Source: Polycyclovorans sp046565985
Lineage (GTDB): Bacteria > Pseudomonadota > Gammaproteobacteria > Nevskiales > Nevskiaceae
DNA length: 33,245 nt
Assembly (NCBI GenBank): GCA_046565985.1
Contig: JBKHXN010000112.1
Location: 1 to 33,245 of the forward strand
Direction: 5' to 3'
Part shown: one piece after another, positions 7,698 through 15,724 of the stretch
How positions within the stretch are numbered: the stretch's first letter is position 1
Layout: each line of letters starts with the position of its first letter
Position numbers and translations under genes: made by a program
The notes under the pieces: model-generated
Databases searched by the model: none
What the model was told of the DNA's origin: nothing
The model's input: the letters and a program-made list of their open reading frames with translations, nothing else

Positions 7698-8312
7698 ATG
7701 GCGACCACCCACAGTTTTTTCCCCACGCTGGTCTACCAGGCGCCGCTGACCACGCGCGGGGCGCTGGCACTCAACCGCGAGCTGCGCCGTGAGTGCGCGC
7801 AGATCCGCGACTATGACCGTGCCGGGCGCCAGTGGTCTGCACTCAACTATCCGGGCGGTTATACCAGCTACGGGTCCATGGACCGCCTGCACCAGTTTTC
7901 CTCCACGTTCGATGCGCTGCGCCAGCGCATCGACCGCCACGTGCGCCGTTTTGCGGCGCAGCTGGAATGGGACCTGCAGGGGCGCCGGCTGCTGATGACC
8001 GATTGCTGGATCAACATCATGCCGCGCGGGGCCGCGCACAGCTTTCACCTGCACCCGCAGGCCGTGGTCAGCGGCAGCTATTACGTCGTCACCCCGCGCG
8101 GCGCCTCGCCGATCAAGTTCGAGGACCCCCGTCTGTCGCGTTTCATGGCCGCCCCCGCGCGGCGTGCCGATGCGCGCCAGCAGGCGCACGTGAGCCTGCA
8201 ACCGTGCGCGGGCGAGCTGATCCTGTTCGAGAGCTGGCTGCGCCACGAGGTCCCGCCCAGCCGCGTCGGGGCCGAGCGCATCAGCATCAGTTTCAACTAC
8301 CACCACGTCTGA
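7698..8312 (+). CDS. Putative 2OG-Fe(II) oxygenase (TIGR02466-like)
   Basis: Resembles the conserved TIGR02466 family, whose fold is 2-oxoglutarate/Fe(II) dioxygenase-like; the biological substrate is unknown to me. The 204-residue cytosolic protein begins HSFFPTLVYQAPL. It has CWINIMPRGAAHSFHLHPQ (candidate iron ligands His about 113-117), SGSYYVVTP, a second-half GELILFESWLRHEVPPS (distal His) and ERISISFNYH (candidate 2OG-binding Arg). Start ATG 7698 is preceded by no strong Shine-Dalgarno. It sits between the panD terminator and pgi without an obvious functional link to either. Enzyme assignment is by fold inference only. Confidence 0.75.
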   Translation: MATTHSFFPTLVYQAPLTTRGALALNRELRRECAQIRDYDRAGRQWSALNYPGGYTSYGSMDRLHQFSSTFDALRQRIDRHVRRFAAQLEWDLQGRRLLMTDCWINIMPRGAAHSFHLHPQAVVSGSYYVVTPRGASPIKFEDPRLSRFMAAPARRADARQQAHVSLQPCAGELILFESWLRHEVPPSRVGAERISISFNYHHV

Positions 8313-8371
8313 GACTTTCGCGCGCCCGGCGCGGACAGTAAGCTCGGCGCTGGTTTCCGGATGCGAGCCCC

Positions 8372-10003
8372 ATGACCGATCTCACGCAGAGCCCCGCCTG
8401 GCGTGCACTGCAGGACCATGCCCGCCGCGATGGTGCCGGGCTGGACCTATTGCAGCTGTTTGCCGCGGATTCGAGCCGTGCCCAGGACTTCGGCGCCGAG
8501 GCGCCCGGGCTGTACCTCGACTACAGCCGCCAGCGCGCCAGCCGGCAGACGCGTGAACTGCTGCTGCAGTTTGCCGCGCAGCAGCAGCTCGGCAGCTGGA
8601 TCGAACGCCTGTTTGACGGTCACGAGATCAACCACACCGAGCAGCGCGCCGCCCTGCATGTCGCGCTGCGCGCCCCTGACGATGCGGTGATCCTGTACCG
8701 CGGGCACAACGTGGTGCCCGACGTGCACGAAGTGCTGCAGCGCATGTCCGCCTTTGCTACCCAGGTGCGCAACGCGCAATGGCGCGGGCACACCGGCGAG
8801 CCGGTGACCGACGTGGTCAATATCGGCATCGGCGGCTCGGACCTGGGTCCGCGCATGGTCTGCGAGGCCCTGCAGGACCAGACCGACGGACCGCGCGTGC
8901 ACTTCGTGGCCAATGCCGATGGCGCGCAGATCTCCAGCCTGCTGCACGGCCTGGACCCGGTGCGCACCCTGTTCGTGGTCACCAGCAAGACCTTCAGCAC
9001 CCAGGAGACGATGGCCAACGCGGCTGCCGCGCGCGAATGGTTTCTGGAGAGCGCGCCGGAGAGCGCCATCGCCCACCACTTCGTCGCGGTATCCACGCAC
9101 CTGGACGCGGTACAGCGTTTCGGCATCCCCGCGGAGAATTGCTTCGGCTTCTGGGACTGGGTGGGCGGTCGCTACTCGGTCTGGAGCGCGGTGGGGCTGA
9201 GCGTGATGCTGGCCATCGGTCCACAGCGCTTCCGGGAACTGCTCGACGGCGCGGCGGCAATGGATGCCCATTTCCGCCAGGCCCCTCACGCGCAGAATCT
9301 GCCGGTATTGATGGCCCTGCTGACGGTCTGGAACAGCAATTTTCTCGGCGCCGGCACCCAGGTCATCGCGCCGTATGCCCAGCGGCTGGAGAAATTCGTG
9401 CCCTGGCTGCAGCAGCTGGAGATGGAATCCAACGGCAAGGGCGTCGACCGCGAAGGACATGCGATCCACTACACCACCACCCCGGCGCTCTGGGGCGGGG
9501 TGGGCACCAACAGCCAGCACGCGTTCTTCCAGATGCTGCACCAGGGGCCGGTGGTCCACCCGGTGGAGTTCATCCTGCCCGTCGAGCCCGGGCACCCGCT
9601 GGAGCGGCAGCACCGTCTGCTCATCGCCAATTGCCTGGCGCAGAGCGCGGCGCTGATGCAGGGCAAGAGTGCCGATGCGGTGCGCGCGGAACTGAGCAGT
9701 CGCGGGCTGCAGGGGGCCGAGCTCGAGGCGGCCATCCCGCACCGGGTATTCAGCGGCAACCGCCCCAGCAATACCCTGCTGCTGGCGCGACTCGACCCCT
9801 GGCACCTCGGTGCGCTGATGGCCTTGTACGAGCACCGCAGCTTCGTGCTGAGCGTGCTGTGGCAGATCAATGCCTTCGACCAGTGGGGGGTGGAGCTGGG
9901 CAAGCAGCTGGCCGGTGACGTGCTGGCGGTCCTGGAAGGGCAGCCACGCCAGCTGGACCCGGCCTCCGGGCACCTCATCCAACGCCTGCGCTGTGTGCGC
10001 TGA
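8372..10003 (+). CDS. pgi: Glucose-6-phosphate isomerase
   Basis: Interconverts glucose 6-phosphate and fructose 6-phosphate in glycolysis and gluconeogenesis. The 543 residues match the long bacterial form. NIGIGGSDLGPRM and TSKTFSTQETM bind the sugar phosphate. FWDWVGGRYSVWSAVGLS (about 260-277) is the first family signature, ESNGKGVD contains the base glutamate, TNSQHAFFQMLHQG the catalytic His, and FDQWGVELGKQLA the second signature with its catalytic Lys. Start ATG 8372 is followed directly by MTDLTQSPAWRAL, a usual Pgi N-terminus. No other sugar genes adjoin it. Confidence 0.97.
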   Translation: MTDLTQSPAWRALQDHARRDGAGLDLLQLFAADSSRAQDFGAEAPGLYLDYSRQRASRQTRELLLQFAAQQQLGSWIERLFDGHEINHTEQRAALHVALRAPDDAVILYRGHNVVPDVHEVLQRMSAFATQVRNAQWRGHTGEPVTDVVNIGIGGSDLGPRMVCEALQDQTDGPRVHFVANADGAQISSLLHGLDPVRTLFVVTSKTFSTQETMANAAAAREWFLESAPESAIAHHFVAVSTHLDAVQRFGIPAENCFGFWDWVGGRYSVWSAVGLSVMLAIGPQRFRELLDGAAAMDAHFRQAPHAQNLPVLMALLTVWNSNFLGAGTQVIAPYAQRLEKFVPWLQQLEMESNGKGVDREGHAIHYTTTPALWGGVGTNSQHAFFQMLHQGPVVHPVEFILPVEPGHPLERQHRLLIANCLAQSAALMQGKSADAVRAELSSRGLQGAELEAAIPHRVFSGNRPSNTLLLARLDPWHLGALMALYEHRSFVLSVLWQINAFDQWGVELGKQLAGDVLAVLEGQPRQLDPASGHLIQRLRCVR

Positions 10004-10066
10004 CGCACCGTGGCCGGGCAGGGAGTGGCGTAGGATAAGTGCTGCGATCCCCGCATGGAGTTGAAC

Positions 10067-10447
10067 ATGAAAAACACGTATCTGAAGTCCGTTGCCACCC
10101 TGGTCCTCGCGCTTTTCACGTCCAGCATCATGGTGCAGCCGCTGCACGCGGCCATGATCGGCACCAGTGAGCTGCTGGAGTCCGGGAGCCGCGAGGTACA
10201 GCTGGCCCAGTTCGATGCCTTCCTCGCCCAGGAGCAGGTCCAGGCCCAGTTTGAAGCCTGGGGTGTCAGCCCCGAGATGGCCCGTGAGCGCGCGGCCAGC
10301 CTCACGCCCGCCGAACTCCAGCAGCTGGTCACCCGCATGGACACCGACCCGGCGGCCGGCGACGGCCTGGGCGTGGTGCTCACCGTGTTCCTGATCCTGC
10401 TGATTCTCGAACTGCTGGGTGCCATCGACATCTTCAAGCAGATCTGA
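10067..10447 (+). CDS. PA2779-like small membrane protein
   Basis: A 126-residue protein resembling the PA2779 family of unknown function. An N-terminal signal-like segment (residues about 8-30, ending LHAAM) is followed by a polar, Gln/Glu-rich helix-prone region, then a C-terminal hydrophobic helix GLGVVLTVFLILLILELLG (about residues 101-119). This suggests one membrane anchor with the middle part in the periplasm. Start ATG 10067 is chosen over ATG 10055 because GGAG lies six bases before it. The partner gene follows after 7 bp and encodes a PA2778-like cysteine peptidase, the usual pairing in Pseudomonas-like genomes. Confidence 0.78.
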   Translation: MKNTYLKSVATLVLALFTSSIMVQPLHAAMIGTSELLESGSREVQLAQFDAFLAQEQVQAQFEAWGVSPEMARERAASLTPAELQQLVTRMDTDPAAGDGLGVVLTVFLILLILELLGAIDIFKQI

Positions 10448-10454
10448 GCCGGTC

Positions 10455-11405
10455 TTGAAACTGCAGTCCACCGTCGCGGCGCTCGCCGCGACGGTTTTTC
10501 TTTCAGCCTGCGCCCAGCTGCCACAGCGCAGCCCGCTGGATCCCTCCGGCCCCGCGCTGGAACTGGCCGATACCCCCTTTTACCCGCAGGATGCCTACCA
10601 GTGCGGGCCCGCCGCGCTGGCCACCATCCTGGGCGCCAGCCAGGTGGCGGTGAGTCCGGACGAACTCACCCCGCAGCTCTATCTCCCTGGGCGCCGGGGC
10701 AGCCTGCAGGCAGAGCTGATCTCCGCCGCGCGCCGTTACGGGCGGGTGCCCTACCGGCTGGCTCCCCGCTGGTCGGCGGTGGAAGAGTCCCTCGGCGAGG
10801 GCCGCCCGGTACTGGTGTTGCAGAATCTCGGGCTGAGCTGGCTGCCGCGCTGGCATTACGCGGTAGTGATCGGCGTGGACCCGCAGGCCGACCGGGTGCT
10901 GCTGCGCTCCGGTACCGAGGAGCGCCTGCGCATGCGCGCGCGTCACTTCCAGCACAGCTGGCGCGGCGGTGATTTCTGGGCGCTGGTGGTCGCCGCGCCC
11001 GACGACCCGCCACAGGGCGCCGAGCCACAACGCTGGCTCGAAGCGGTGGCGCCGTTCGAGACCCTGGGCCAGCCGGAGCTGGCCCTGCGCGCCTACACCG
11101 CGGCGGCCGAACGCTGGCCGGAGGTCGCGCCGGTCTGGCTGGCGCTGGGCAATGCGCGCTACGCCCTGGCCGACCTGCCCGGCGCGGTTCGCGCCCTGCG
11201 CCGTGCCACCCAGCTCGCTCCCGGGGCGGCGGCCTACAACAACCTGGCCCATGTCCTGGCCGAGCTGGGCTGTGGCACCGCCGCGCGCACCGCGCTCGAC
11301 CAGGCCCGGCGGCAGCCCGATGCGCCCGACTGGGCCGAGGCGCTGGTGACTACCGCCGTACGGGTCGAGGCGGCACCGGCGGCCACCGGCCGCTGCGACT
11401 TCTGA
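10455..11405 (+). CDS. PA2778-like C39-type cysteine peptidase lipoprotein with TPR repeats
   Basis: Predicted lipoprotein: signal segment VAALAATVFLSAC with lipobox LSAC at about residues 16-19. The N-terminal half is a C39/papain-like fold, with DAYQCGPAALATIL giving the nucleophile Cys and WHYAVVIGVD the His. The C-terminal half (about 190-316) has tetratricopeptide-type helices such as APVWLALGNARYALADLPGA. The likely start is TTG 10455, seven bases after the upstream stop; no nearer ATG or GTG gives the lipoprotein signal. The upstream start at 10419 would overlap the PA2779-like gene and destroy the signal. It may process a peptide or protein partner; the PA2779-like neighbour is the obvious candidate. 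Function unproven. Confidence 0.82.
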   Translation: MKLQSTVAALAATVFLSACAQLPQRSPLDPSGPALELADTPFYPQDAYQCGPAALATILGASQVAVSPDELTPQLYLPGRRGSLQAELISAARRYGRVPYRLAPRWSAVEESLGEGRPVLVLQNLGLSWLPRWHYAVVIGVDPQADRVLLRSGTEERLRMRARHFQHSWRGGDFWALVVAAPDDPPQGAEPQRWLEAVAPFETLGQPELALRAYTAAAERWPEVAPVWLALGNARYALADLPGAVRALRRATQLAPGAAAYNNLAHVLAELGCGTAARTALDQARRQPDAPDWAEALVTTAVRVEAAPAATGRCDF

Positions 11406-11418
11406 GCCGGATCCGGCT

Positions 11419-12486
11419 TCAGCCGGCGGCGGGCGCCTGACGCGCCAGCGCCCAGGCCACGTGCTCGCGCACCAGCGGGTCGGGATCGGCCTGGCGCGCC
11501 TGTAGCGCCAGGCGTACCGGCTCCTGCGCCGGCGCGTTGCCCAGTGCCACCGCCAGGTTGCGCAGCCAGCGTGAGTAGCCCACCCGACGCAGCGCCATGC
11601 CCTCGGTGTTGCGCAGCCACTGCGCCTCGCTCCAGCCGAACAGGTCCACCAGTGCCGCCGCGTCCAGCCCGTGGCGCGGGGCAAAGGCCGGCTCCACGCC
11701 GATGCGGGCGTAGCGGTTCCAGGGGCAGACCAGCTGGCAGTCGTCGCAGCCGAAGATGCGGTTGCCGATCAGCGGGCGCAGTTCCAGCGGGATGGAGCCG
11801 TGGTGCTCGATGGTCAGATACGAGATGCAGCGCCGCGCATCGAGCCGGTAAGGGCCGGTGAAAGCCTGCGTCGGGCAGATCTTCAGGCAGGCGGTGCAGC
11901 GCCCGCACTCGGCGGCGACGGCCGCGTTGGCTGCGGGAGTCAGCGGCAGATCGGTATAGATCTCGCCGAGAAAGAACCAGGAACCGGCCTCGCGATTGAG
12001 TACCAGCGTGTTCTTGCCGATCCAGCCCAGCCCTGCATTGCGTGCCAGGGCCTTTTCCAGCACCGGGGCACTGTCGGCGAACACGCGGTAGCCAAAGGGG
12101 CCGATCTCTGTCTCCAGCCGCTTTGCCAGGCGCAGCAGGCGGGCGCGCATCAGCTTGTGGTAATCGCGTCCCAGGGCGTAGCGCGAGATGTAGGCCCGGC
12201 TGCCGTCGCGCAGTACCGCCTCGGCGGCCTCGGCGTGCGGCCGGTAATCCAGCCGCGCCGAGATCACCGACAGGGTGCCGGGCCTCAGCACGGCCGGCGC
12301 CGCGCGCAGCTCCGGGTTGCGCGCGAGGTAAGCCATGCCGCCCTGGTACCCCTGCGCGAGCCAGTCCTGCAGATGGGCCAGGTCCGCGCCCAGCTCCAGC
12401 ACGGCGATTCCGGCATCGCCAAAGCCGAGTTCGCGCGCCCAGGACTGGATGCGGGCGGGCAGGGCGGTGGCGTCGAGAGCAGACAC
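11419..12486 (-). CDS. queG: Epoxyqueuosine reductase
   Basis: Reduces epoxyqueuosine to queuosine in the wobble position of tRNAs, using cobalamin and two 4Fe-4S clusters. The 355 residues include WIGKNTLVLNREAGSWFFLG, the ferredoxin-type CGRCTACLKICPTQAF (about 193-208) and the second cluster block CDDCQLVCPWNRYA (about 254-267). The HEAT-like C-terminus (LRNLAVALGNA, REHVAWALARQA) is also present. The start is GTG 12486, only 13 bp from the divergent nnr gene, so each promoter must extend into the other gene. queG divergent from nnr-tsaE-amiB is a known gammaproteobacterial arrangement. The stop faces that of the upstream peptidase gene. Confidence 0.96.
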   Translation of the reverse strand: MSALDATALPARIQSWARELGFGDAGIAVLELGADLAHLQDWLAQGYQGGMAYLARNPELRAAPAVLRPGTLSVISARLDYRPHAEAAEAVLRDGSRAYISRYALGRDYHKLMRARLLRLAKRLETEIGPFGYRVFADSAPVLEKALARNAGLGWIGKNTLVLNREAGSWFFLGEIYTDLPLTPAANAAVAAECGRCTACLKICPTQAFTGPYRLDARRCISYLTIEHHGSIPLELRPLIGNRIFGCDDCQLVCPWNRYARIGVEPAFAPRHGLDAAALVDLFGWSEAQWLRNTEGMALRRVGYSRWLRNLAVALGNAPAQEPVRLALQARQADPDPLVREHVAWALARQAPAAG

Positions 12487-12487
12487 T

Positions 12488-12493
12488 TATACT
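12488..12493 (+). promoter_or_regulatory. Candidate -10 element of nnr (possibly leaderless)
   Basis: TATACT lies in the 13-bp queG/nnr gap and ends six bases before the nnr ATG, so transcription would begin at or next to the start codon. No Shine-Dalgarno is visible and the -35 region is weak. Confidence 0.45.
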
Positions 12494-12499
12494 TTGCCG

Positions 12500-13957
12500 A
12501 TGAAAGATCCAGACCGCGGATTGTATGCCCTGGACCCGGTGCGGGCGCTGGAACGGCGCGCCCTGGCCGCCGGGATCAGCGGTTACGAGCTGATGCAGCG
12601 CGCCGCCGCTGCGGTGCTGGCGCAGATCGCTCCGCGCTGGCCGCAGGCGCGCCACTGGCTGGTGCTGTGCGGACCGGGCAACAACGGCGGCGATGGATAT
12701 GTGATCGCCCGCCTCGCACGCGCGGCCGGGCACACGGTGCAGCTGGTCGCGCTGGGTGAGCCAACGAGCCCCGAAGCCCGGGCCGCGGCCCGCGACTGGT
12801 ACGCCGCGGGCGGCACGCACGCCGAGTTCCGGCCCGGCCTGCTGGACCAGGCCGAGCTGGTCGTGGACGCGCTGCTGGGCATCGGCCTTAGGCGCCCGGT
12901 GGAGGGCGCACTGCGCGAGGTGATCGATGCCGTCAACGCCGCATCCTGCCCGGTGGTGGCGGTGGACCTGCCCTCGGGCCTCAACGCCAGTACCGGCGCG
13001 GTGATGGGCACCGCGGTGCGTGCGGAGCTGACGGTGAGCTTCATCCTTCACAAGCAGGGGCTGTTCACCCATGAGGCACCGGACCATACCGGCGAACGGG
13101 TGCTAGACCGGCTGGGCCTGGCGCCCGATCCCGGGCTGCGCGCCACGGCCGAGCTCCTGCACCCGGACGATCTGCCAGACCTGCTGCCACGGCGCCCGCG
13201 CACCGCCCACAAGGGCCGGCACGGGCATGTGCTGGTGATCGGCGGCGATCACGGCATGGCCGGTGCCGCGCTGCTGGCGGGGCGCGCTGCCCTGCGCGCC
13301 GGCGCGGGGCTGGTCAGCCTCGCCACCCGGGCCGAGCACGCGGCGGCGCTGGCCGCCGCACAGCCCGAGCTGATGGTGCACGCGGTGGCCGACCCTGCCG
13401 CGCTGCGTCCGCTGCTGGCGCGGGCCACGGTGCTGGTCGTCGGCCCGGGGCTGGGGCAGGGCGGCTGGGCCCAGGCGCTGCTCGCCGCGGTACAGGCCGC
13501 AGACCGGCCGCGGGTGCTGGACGCCGACGCCCTCAATGCGCTGGCGGTGGATCCGCAGCCCTGTCCGGGCGCGGTGCTCACGCCGCATCCGGGCGAGGCC
13601 GCCCGCCTGCTGGGCAGCACCACGCAGGCGATCCAGCAGGATCGCTACGCCGCCGCCGCAGCCCTGCGCGAGCGCTACGGTGCGGTGGTCGTGCTCAAGG
13701 GCGCCGGGAGTCTGGTCTATGGCGCGCAGCAGCGGGTCTGCCCCTACGGCAATCCCGGCATGGGGACCGGCGGCATGGGCGACGTGCTGGCCGGGATCAT
13801 CGGCGCCTTCATGGCGCAGGGGCTGGACGCCGAGCGCGCCGCGCAGGCCGGCGTGCTGGCTCACGCCCTGGCCGGAGACCTGGCGGCCGGCGAAGGCGAG
13901 CGCGGCCTGCTCCCCGGCGATCTGCTGGCGCGCCTGCGCGCGGTGATCAATCCATGA
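12500..13957 (+). CDS. nnr: Bifunctional NAD(P)H-hydrate repair enzyme
   Basis: Repairs damaged NAD(P)H: the N-terminal domain epimerises the R/S hydrates and the C-terminal domain dehydrates the S form using ADP. The 485 residues show the epimerase motifs CGPGNNGGDGYVIAR (about 56-70), VDALLGIGLRRPV and AVDLPSGLNASTG. The kinase-like dehydratase motifs follow: VIGGDHGMAGAALLAG, VLTPHPGEAARLLG, VVLKGAGSLVY and GNPGMGTGGMGDVLAGIIG. ATG 12500 follows a -10-like TATACT by six bases. The end overlaps tsaE by four bases (ATGA), indicating translational coupling. Confidence 0.96.
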   Translation: MKDPDRGLYALDPVRALERRALAAGISGYELMQRAAAAVLAQIAPRWPQARHWLVLCGPGNNGGDGYVIARLARAAGHTVQLVALGEPTSPEARAAARDWYAAGGTHAEFRPGLLDQAELVVDALLGIGLRRPVEGALREVIDAVNAASCPVVAVDLPSGLNASTGAVMGTAVRAELTVSFILHKQGLFTHEAPDHTGERVLDRLGLAPDPGLRATAELLHPDDLPDLLPRRPRTAHKGRHGHVLVIGGDHGMAGAALLAGRAALRAGAGLVSLATRAEHAAALAAAQPELMVHAVADPAALRPLLARATVLVVGPGLGQGGWAQALLAAVQAADRPRVLDADALNALAVDPQPCPGAVLTPHPGEAARLLGSTTQAIQQDRYAAAAALRERYGAVVVLKGAGSLVYGAQQRVCPYGNPGMGTGGMGDVLAGIIGAFMAQGLDAERAAQAGVLAHALAGDLAAGEGERGLLPGDLLARLRAVINP

Positions 13958-14415
13958 AGCTGGCCGACGAGCAGGCCACCCGCGCGCTGGGCGCCTGGCT
14001 GGCGCAGCGGCTGCGGGCCCTGCCGGGCGCCGTGATCTACCTGGAAGGCCCGCTCGGCGCCGGCAAGACCACGCTGGCGCGCGCCCTGCTGCACGGACTG
14101 GGCGTGGAGGGGCCGGTGAAGAGCCCGACCTACACCCTGGTGGAGCCCTACGAGGCCGCGGGGCGGCGCATCCTGCACCTGGACCTGTACCGGCTCAACG
14201 ACCCGCTGGAATTCGACAACCTCGGTCTTGCCGATGACCCGCCCACGCGCAGCCTGTGGCTGGTGGAATGGCCGTCACGCGCGGCGGAACTGCTGCCCCC
14301 GGCCGACGTGCTGGTGCAGTTGCAGCTGGCCGGCAGCGCGCGCCGGGTGCAACTGCAGGCCGGCGCAGGGCGGGACGCGCTGATCGCCGGCTGGCAGTCT
14401 TTGTCCTCATCCTGA
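13954..14415 (+). CDS. tsaE: tRNA threonylcarbamoyladenosine biosynthesis ATPase TsaE
   Basis: P-loop ATPase that works with TsaB and TsaD to form N6-threonylcarbamoyl-adenosine at position 37 of ANN-decoding tRNAs. The 153-residue protein has the usual length. Walker A EGPLGAGKTTLAR (about 30-42) is followed by KSPTYTLVEPYE, HLDLYRLNDPLEF and WLVEWPSRAAELLPP. It starts in the ATGA overlap with nnr. The next gene is an amidase, as at the E. coli yjeE-amiB locus. Confidence 0.96.
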   Translation: MKLADEQATRALGAWLAQRLRALPGAVIYLEGPLGAGKTTLARALLHGLGVEGPVKSPTYTLVEPYEAAGRRILHLDLYRLNDPLEFDNLGLADDPPTRSLWLVEWPSRAAELLPPADVLVQLQLAGSARRVQLQAGAGRDALIAGWQSLSSS

Positions 14416-14472
14416 ACCAGAGCTGACATTAAAAACATCGTCTATCTTTATGGTCTGTATGTAAATTTAGAC

Positions 14473-14501
14473 TTGCAAGCCGCACCGTATGGGGCTATCT
14501 T
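14473..14501 (+). promoter_or_regulatory. Candidate sigma70 promoter of amiB
   Basis: TTGCAA (14473-14478) and TATCTT (14496-14501) have the optimal 17-bp spacing and lie in the unusually AT-rich 114-bp gap after tsaE. Transcription would start about 22 nt before the chosen ATG. Confidence 0.5.
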
Positions 14502-14529
14502 CCAGCCAAACCGTCCGTATCAAGCCGCC

Positions 14530-15714
14530 ATGCGCCCATCGCGATCACTCATCTGGGGACTGCTCAGCCTGCTGGCGACGCCGCTCGCGTCGGCCGCCGA
14601 GCTGCGCGAAGTGCGCCTCTGGGAGTCGCCGGACGCCACGCGGGTGGTGTTCGACCTGAGCCAGGAAACGCAGCACAAGGTCTTTGCGCTGGACAACCCC
14701 GCCCGCATCGTGGTGGACATCCAGGGTGTGGGCGAGGCCGGCGTCAATGTGGCCAACGCCACGCCGCCCAAGGGCACGGTGCGGCAGATCCGCTCCGGCA
14801 TGCGGGAAGACGGCTCCCTGCGCGTGGTGCTGGACATGGCGCAGAGCGTGATGCCCAAGAGCTTTGCACTGAATCCCAATGCCGAATACGGCTTCCGTCT
14901 GGTGCTCGACCTGCACGCCGCCGCCGCCGAGGCCCCCAGCGCGCCGCAACCGGCGCTGCGGCTCAAGGAAAAGCCGATCGTGGTGGCGATCGACGCCGGC
15001 CATGGCGGCGAAGATCCGGGCGCGCGCGGCCACTCCGGTCTGCTGGAGAAGGACGTGGCGCTGTCGCTGGCCCGGCGGCTGGCGCAGCTGATCAACGCCG
15101 AACCCGGCATGCAGGCGGTACTCACGCGTGACGGCGACTACTACCTGGGCCTGCGCGAGCGCGTCGCGATTGCCCGCAAACATCAGGCTGACCTGTTCAT
15201 CTCCGTGCACGCCAATGCCTTCAAGAATCGCGATATGCGCGGCTCGGCCGTCTATGTGCTCTCCAACCGCGGCGCCAGCAGCGAACACGCACGCTGGCTG
15301 GCGCACAAGGAAAACGCGGCGGATCTGGTGGGCGGCATCGAGCTCAACGGCAAGGACGACGAACTGGCCGCGGTGCTGATCGACCTTTCCCAGAGCGCCA
15401 CCATGGAGGCCAGCTTCGATGTGGGCAGCCGCATCCTCGGCTCCATGGGGCGCGTCAACACCCTGCAGCGCAGCGAGGTGCAGCAGGCCGCGTTCATGGT
15501 GCTCAAGGCTCCGGACATTCCCTCGGTGCTGGTGGAAACCGCCTTCATCACCAACGCCCATGAGGAGCGATTGCTGCGGGATGCTGCGCACCAGGAAAAA
15601 TTTGCCCGCTCGATGCTGGACGGCATCAAGGGTTATTTCCAGAGCTACCGTCCGCAGCAGCAGCTGGTGGAAGACCGCAACCTGCAGCGCGTGAGTTTCA
15701 AGGAACCGGGCTGA
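14530..15714 (+). CDS. amiB: N-acetylmuramoyl-L-alanine amidase, AmiB/AmiC type
   Basis: Periplasmic zinc amidase that cleaves septal peptidoglycan to let daughter cells separate. The 394-residue precursor has a signal peptide (SLIWGLLSLLATPLASA, cleavage near residue 20) and an N-terminal AMIN domain (about 22-130). The Amidase_3 domain (about 150-380) shows VVAIDAGHGGEDPGARG (zinc His), GLLEKDVALSLA (zinc Glu), FISVHANAF (zinc His) and VLVETAFITNAHEE (catalytic Glu). There is no LysM domain at the C-terminus, unlike some Pseudomonas homologues. ATG 14530 gives a proper signal peptide, whereas the upstream in-frame TTG does not. mutL, often next, is replaced here by convergent gloB. Confidence 0.93.
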   Translation: MRPSRSLIWGLLSLLATPLASAAELREVRLWESPDATRVVFDLSQETQHKVFALDNPARIVVDIQGVGEAGVNVANATPPKGTVRQIRSGMREDGSLRVVLDMAQSVMPKSFALNPNAEYGFRLVLDLHAAAAEAPSAPQPALRLKEKPIVVAIDAGHGGEDPGARGHSGLLEKDVALSLARRLAQLINAEPGMQAVLTRDGDYYLGLRERVAIARKHQADLFISVHANAFKNRDMRGSAVYVLSNRGASSEHARWLAHKENAADLVGGIELNGKDDELAAVLIDLSQSATMEASFDVGSRILGSMGRVNTLQRSEVQQAAFMVLKAPDIPSVLVETAFITNAHEERLLRDAAHQEKFARSMLDGIKGYFQSYRPQQQLVEDRNLQRVSFKEPG

Positions 15715-15724
15715 GGCCAGGCCT

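Noticed and set aside
10004..10066. Promoter for the PA2779-like gene (TAGGAT at 10031)
   Set aside because: The -10 match is modest and the nearest -35-like TGACG is about 25 bp away, too far for sigma70.
8447..10471. Long minus-strand open frame over pgi
   Set aside because: Antisense shadow of pgi and the PA2779-like gene; composition is typical of reverse-frame GC-rich codons.
11405..11418. Perfect palindrome AGCCGGATCCGGCT between convergent stops
   Set aside because: It leaves only a 4-base loop on a 5-bp stem and has no T-tract either side, so it is too weak to call a terminator; chance in GC-rich DNA is likely.
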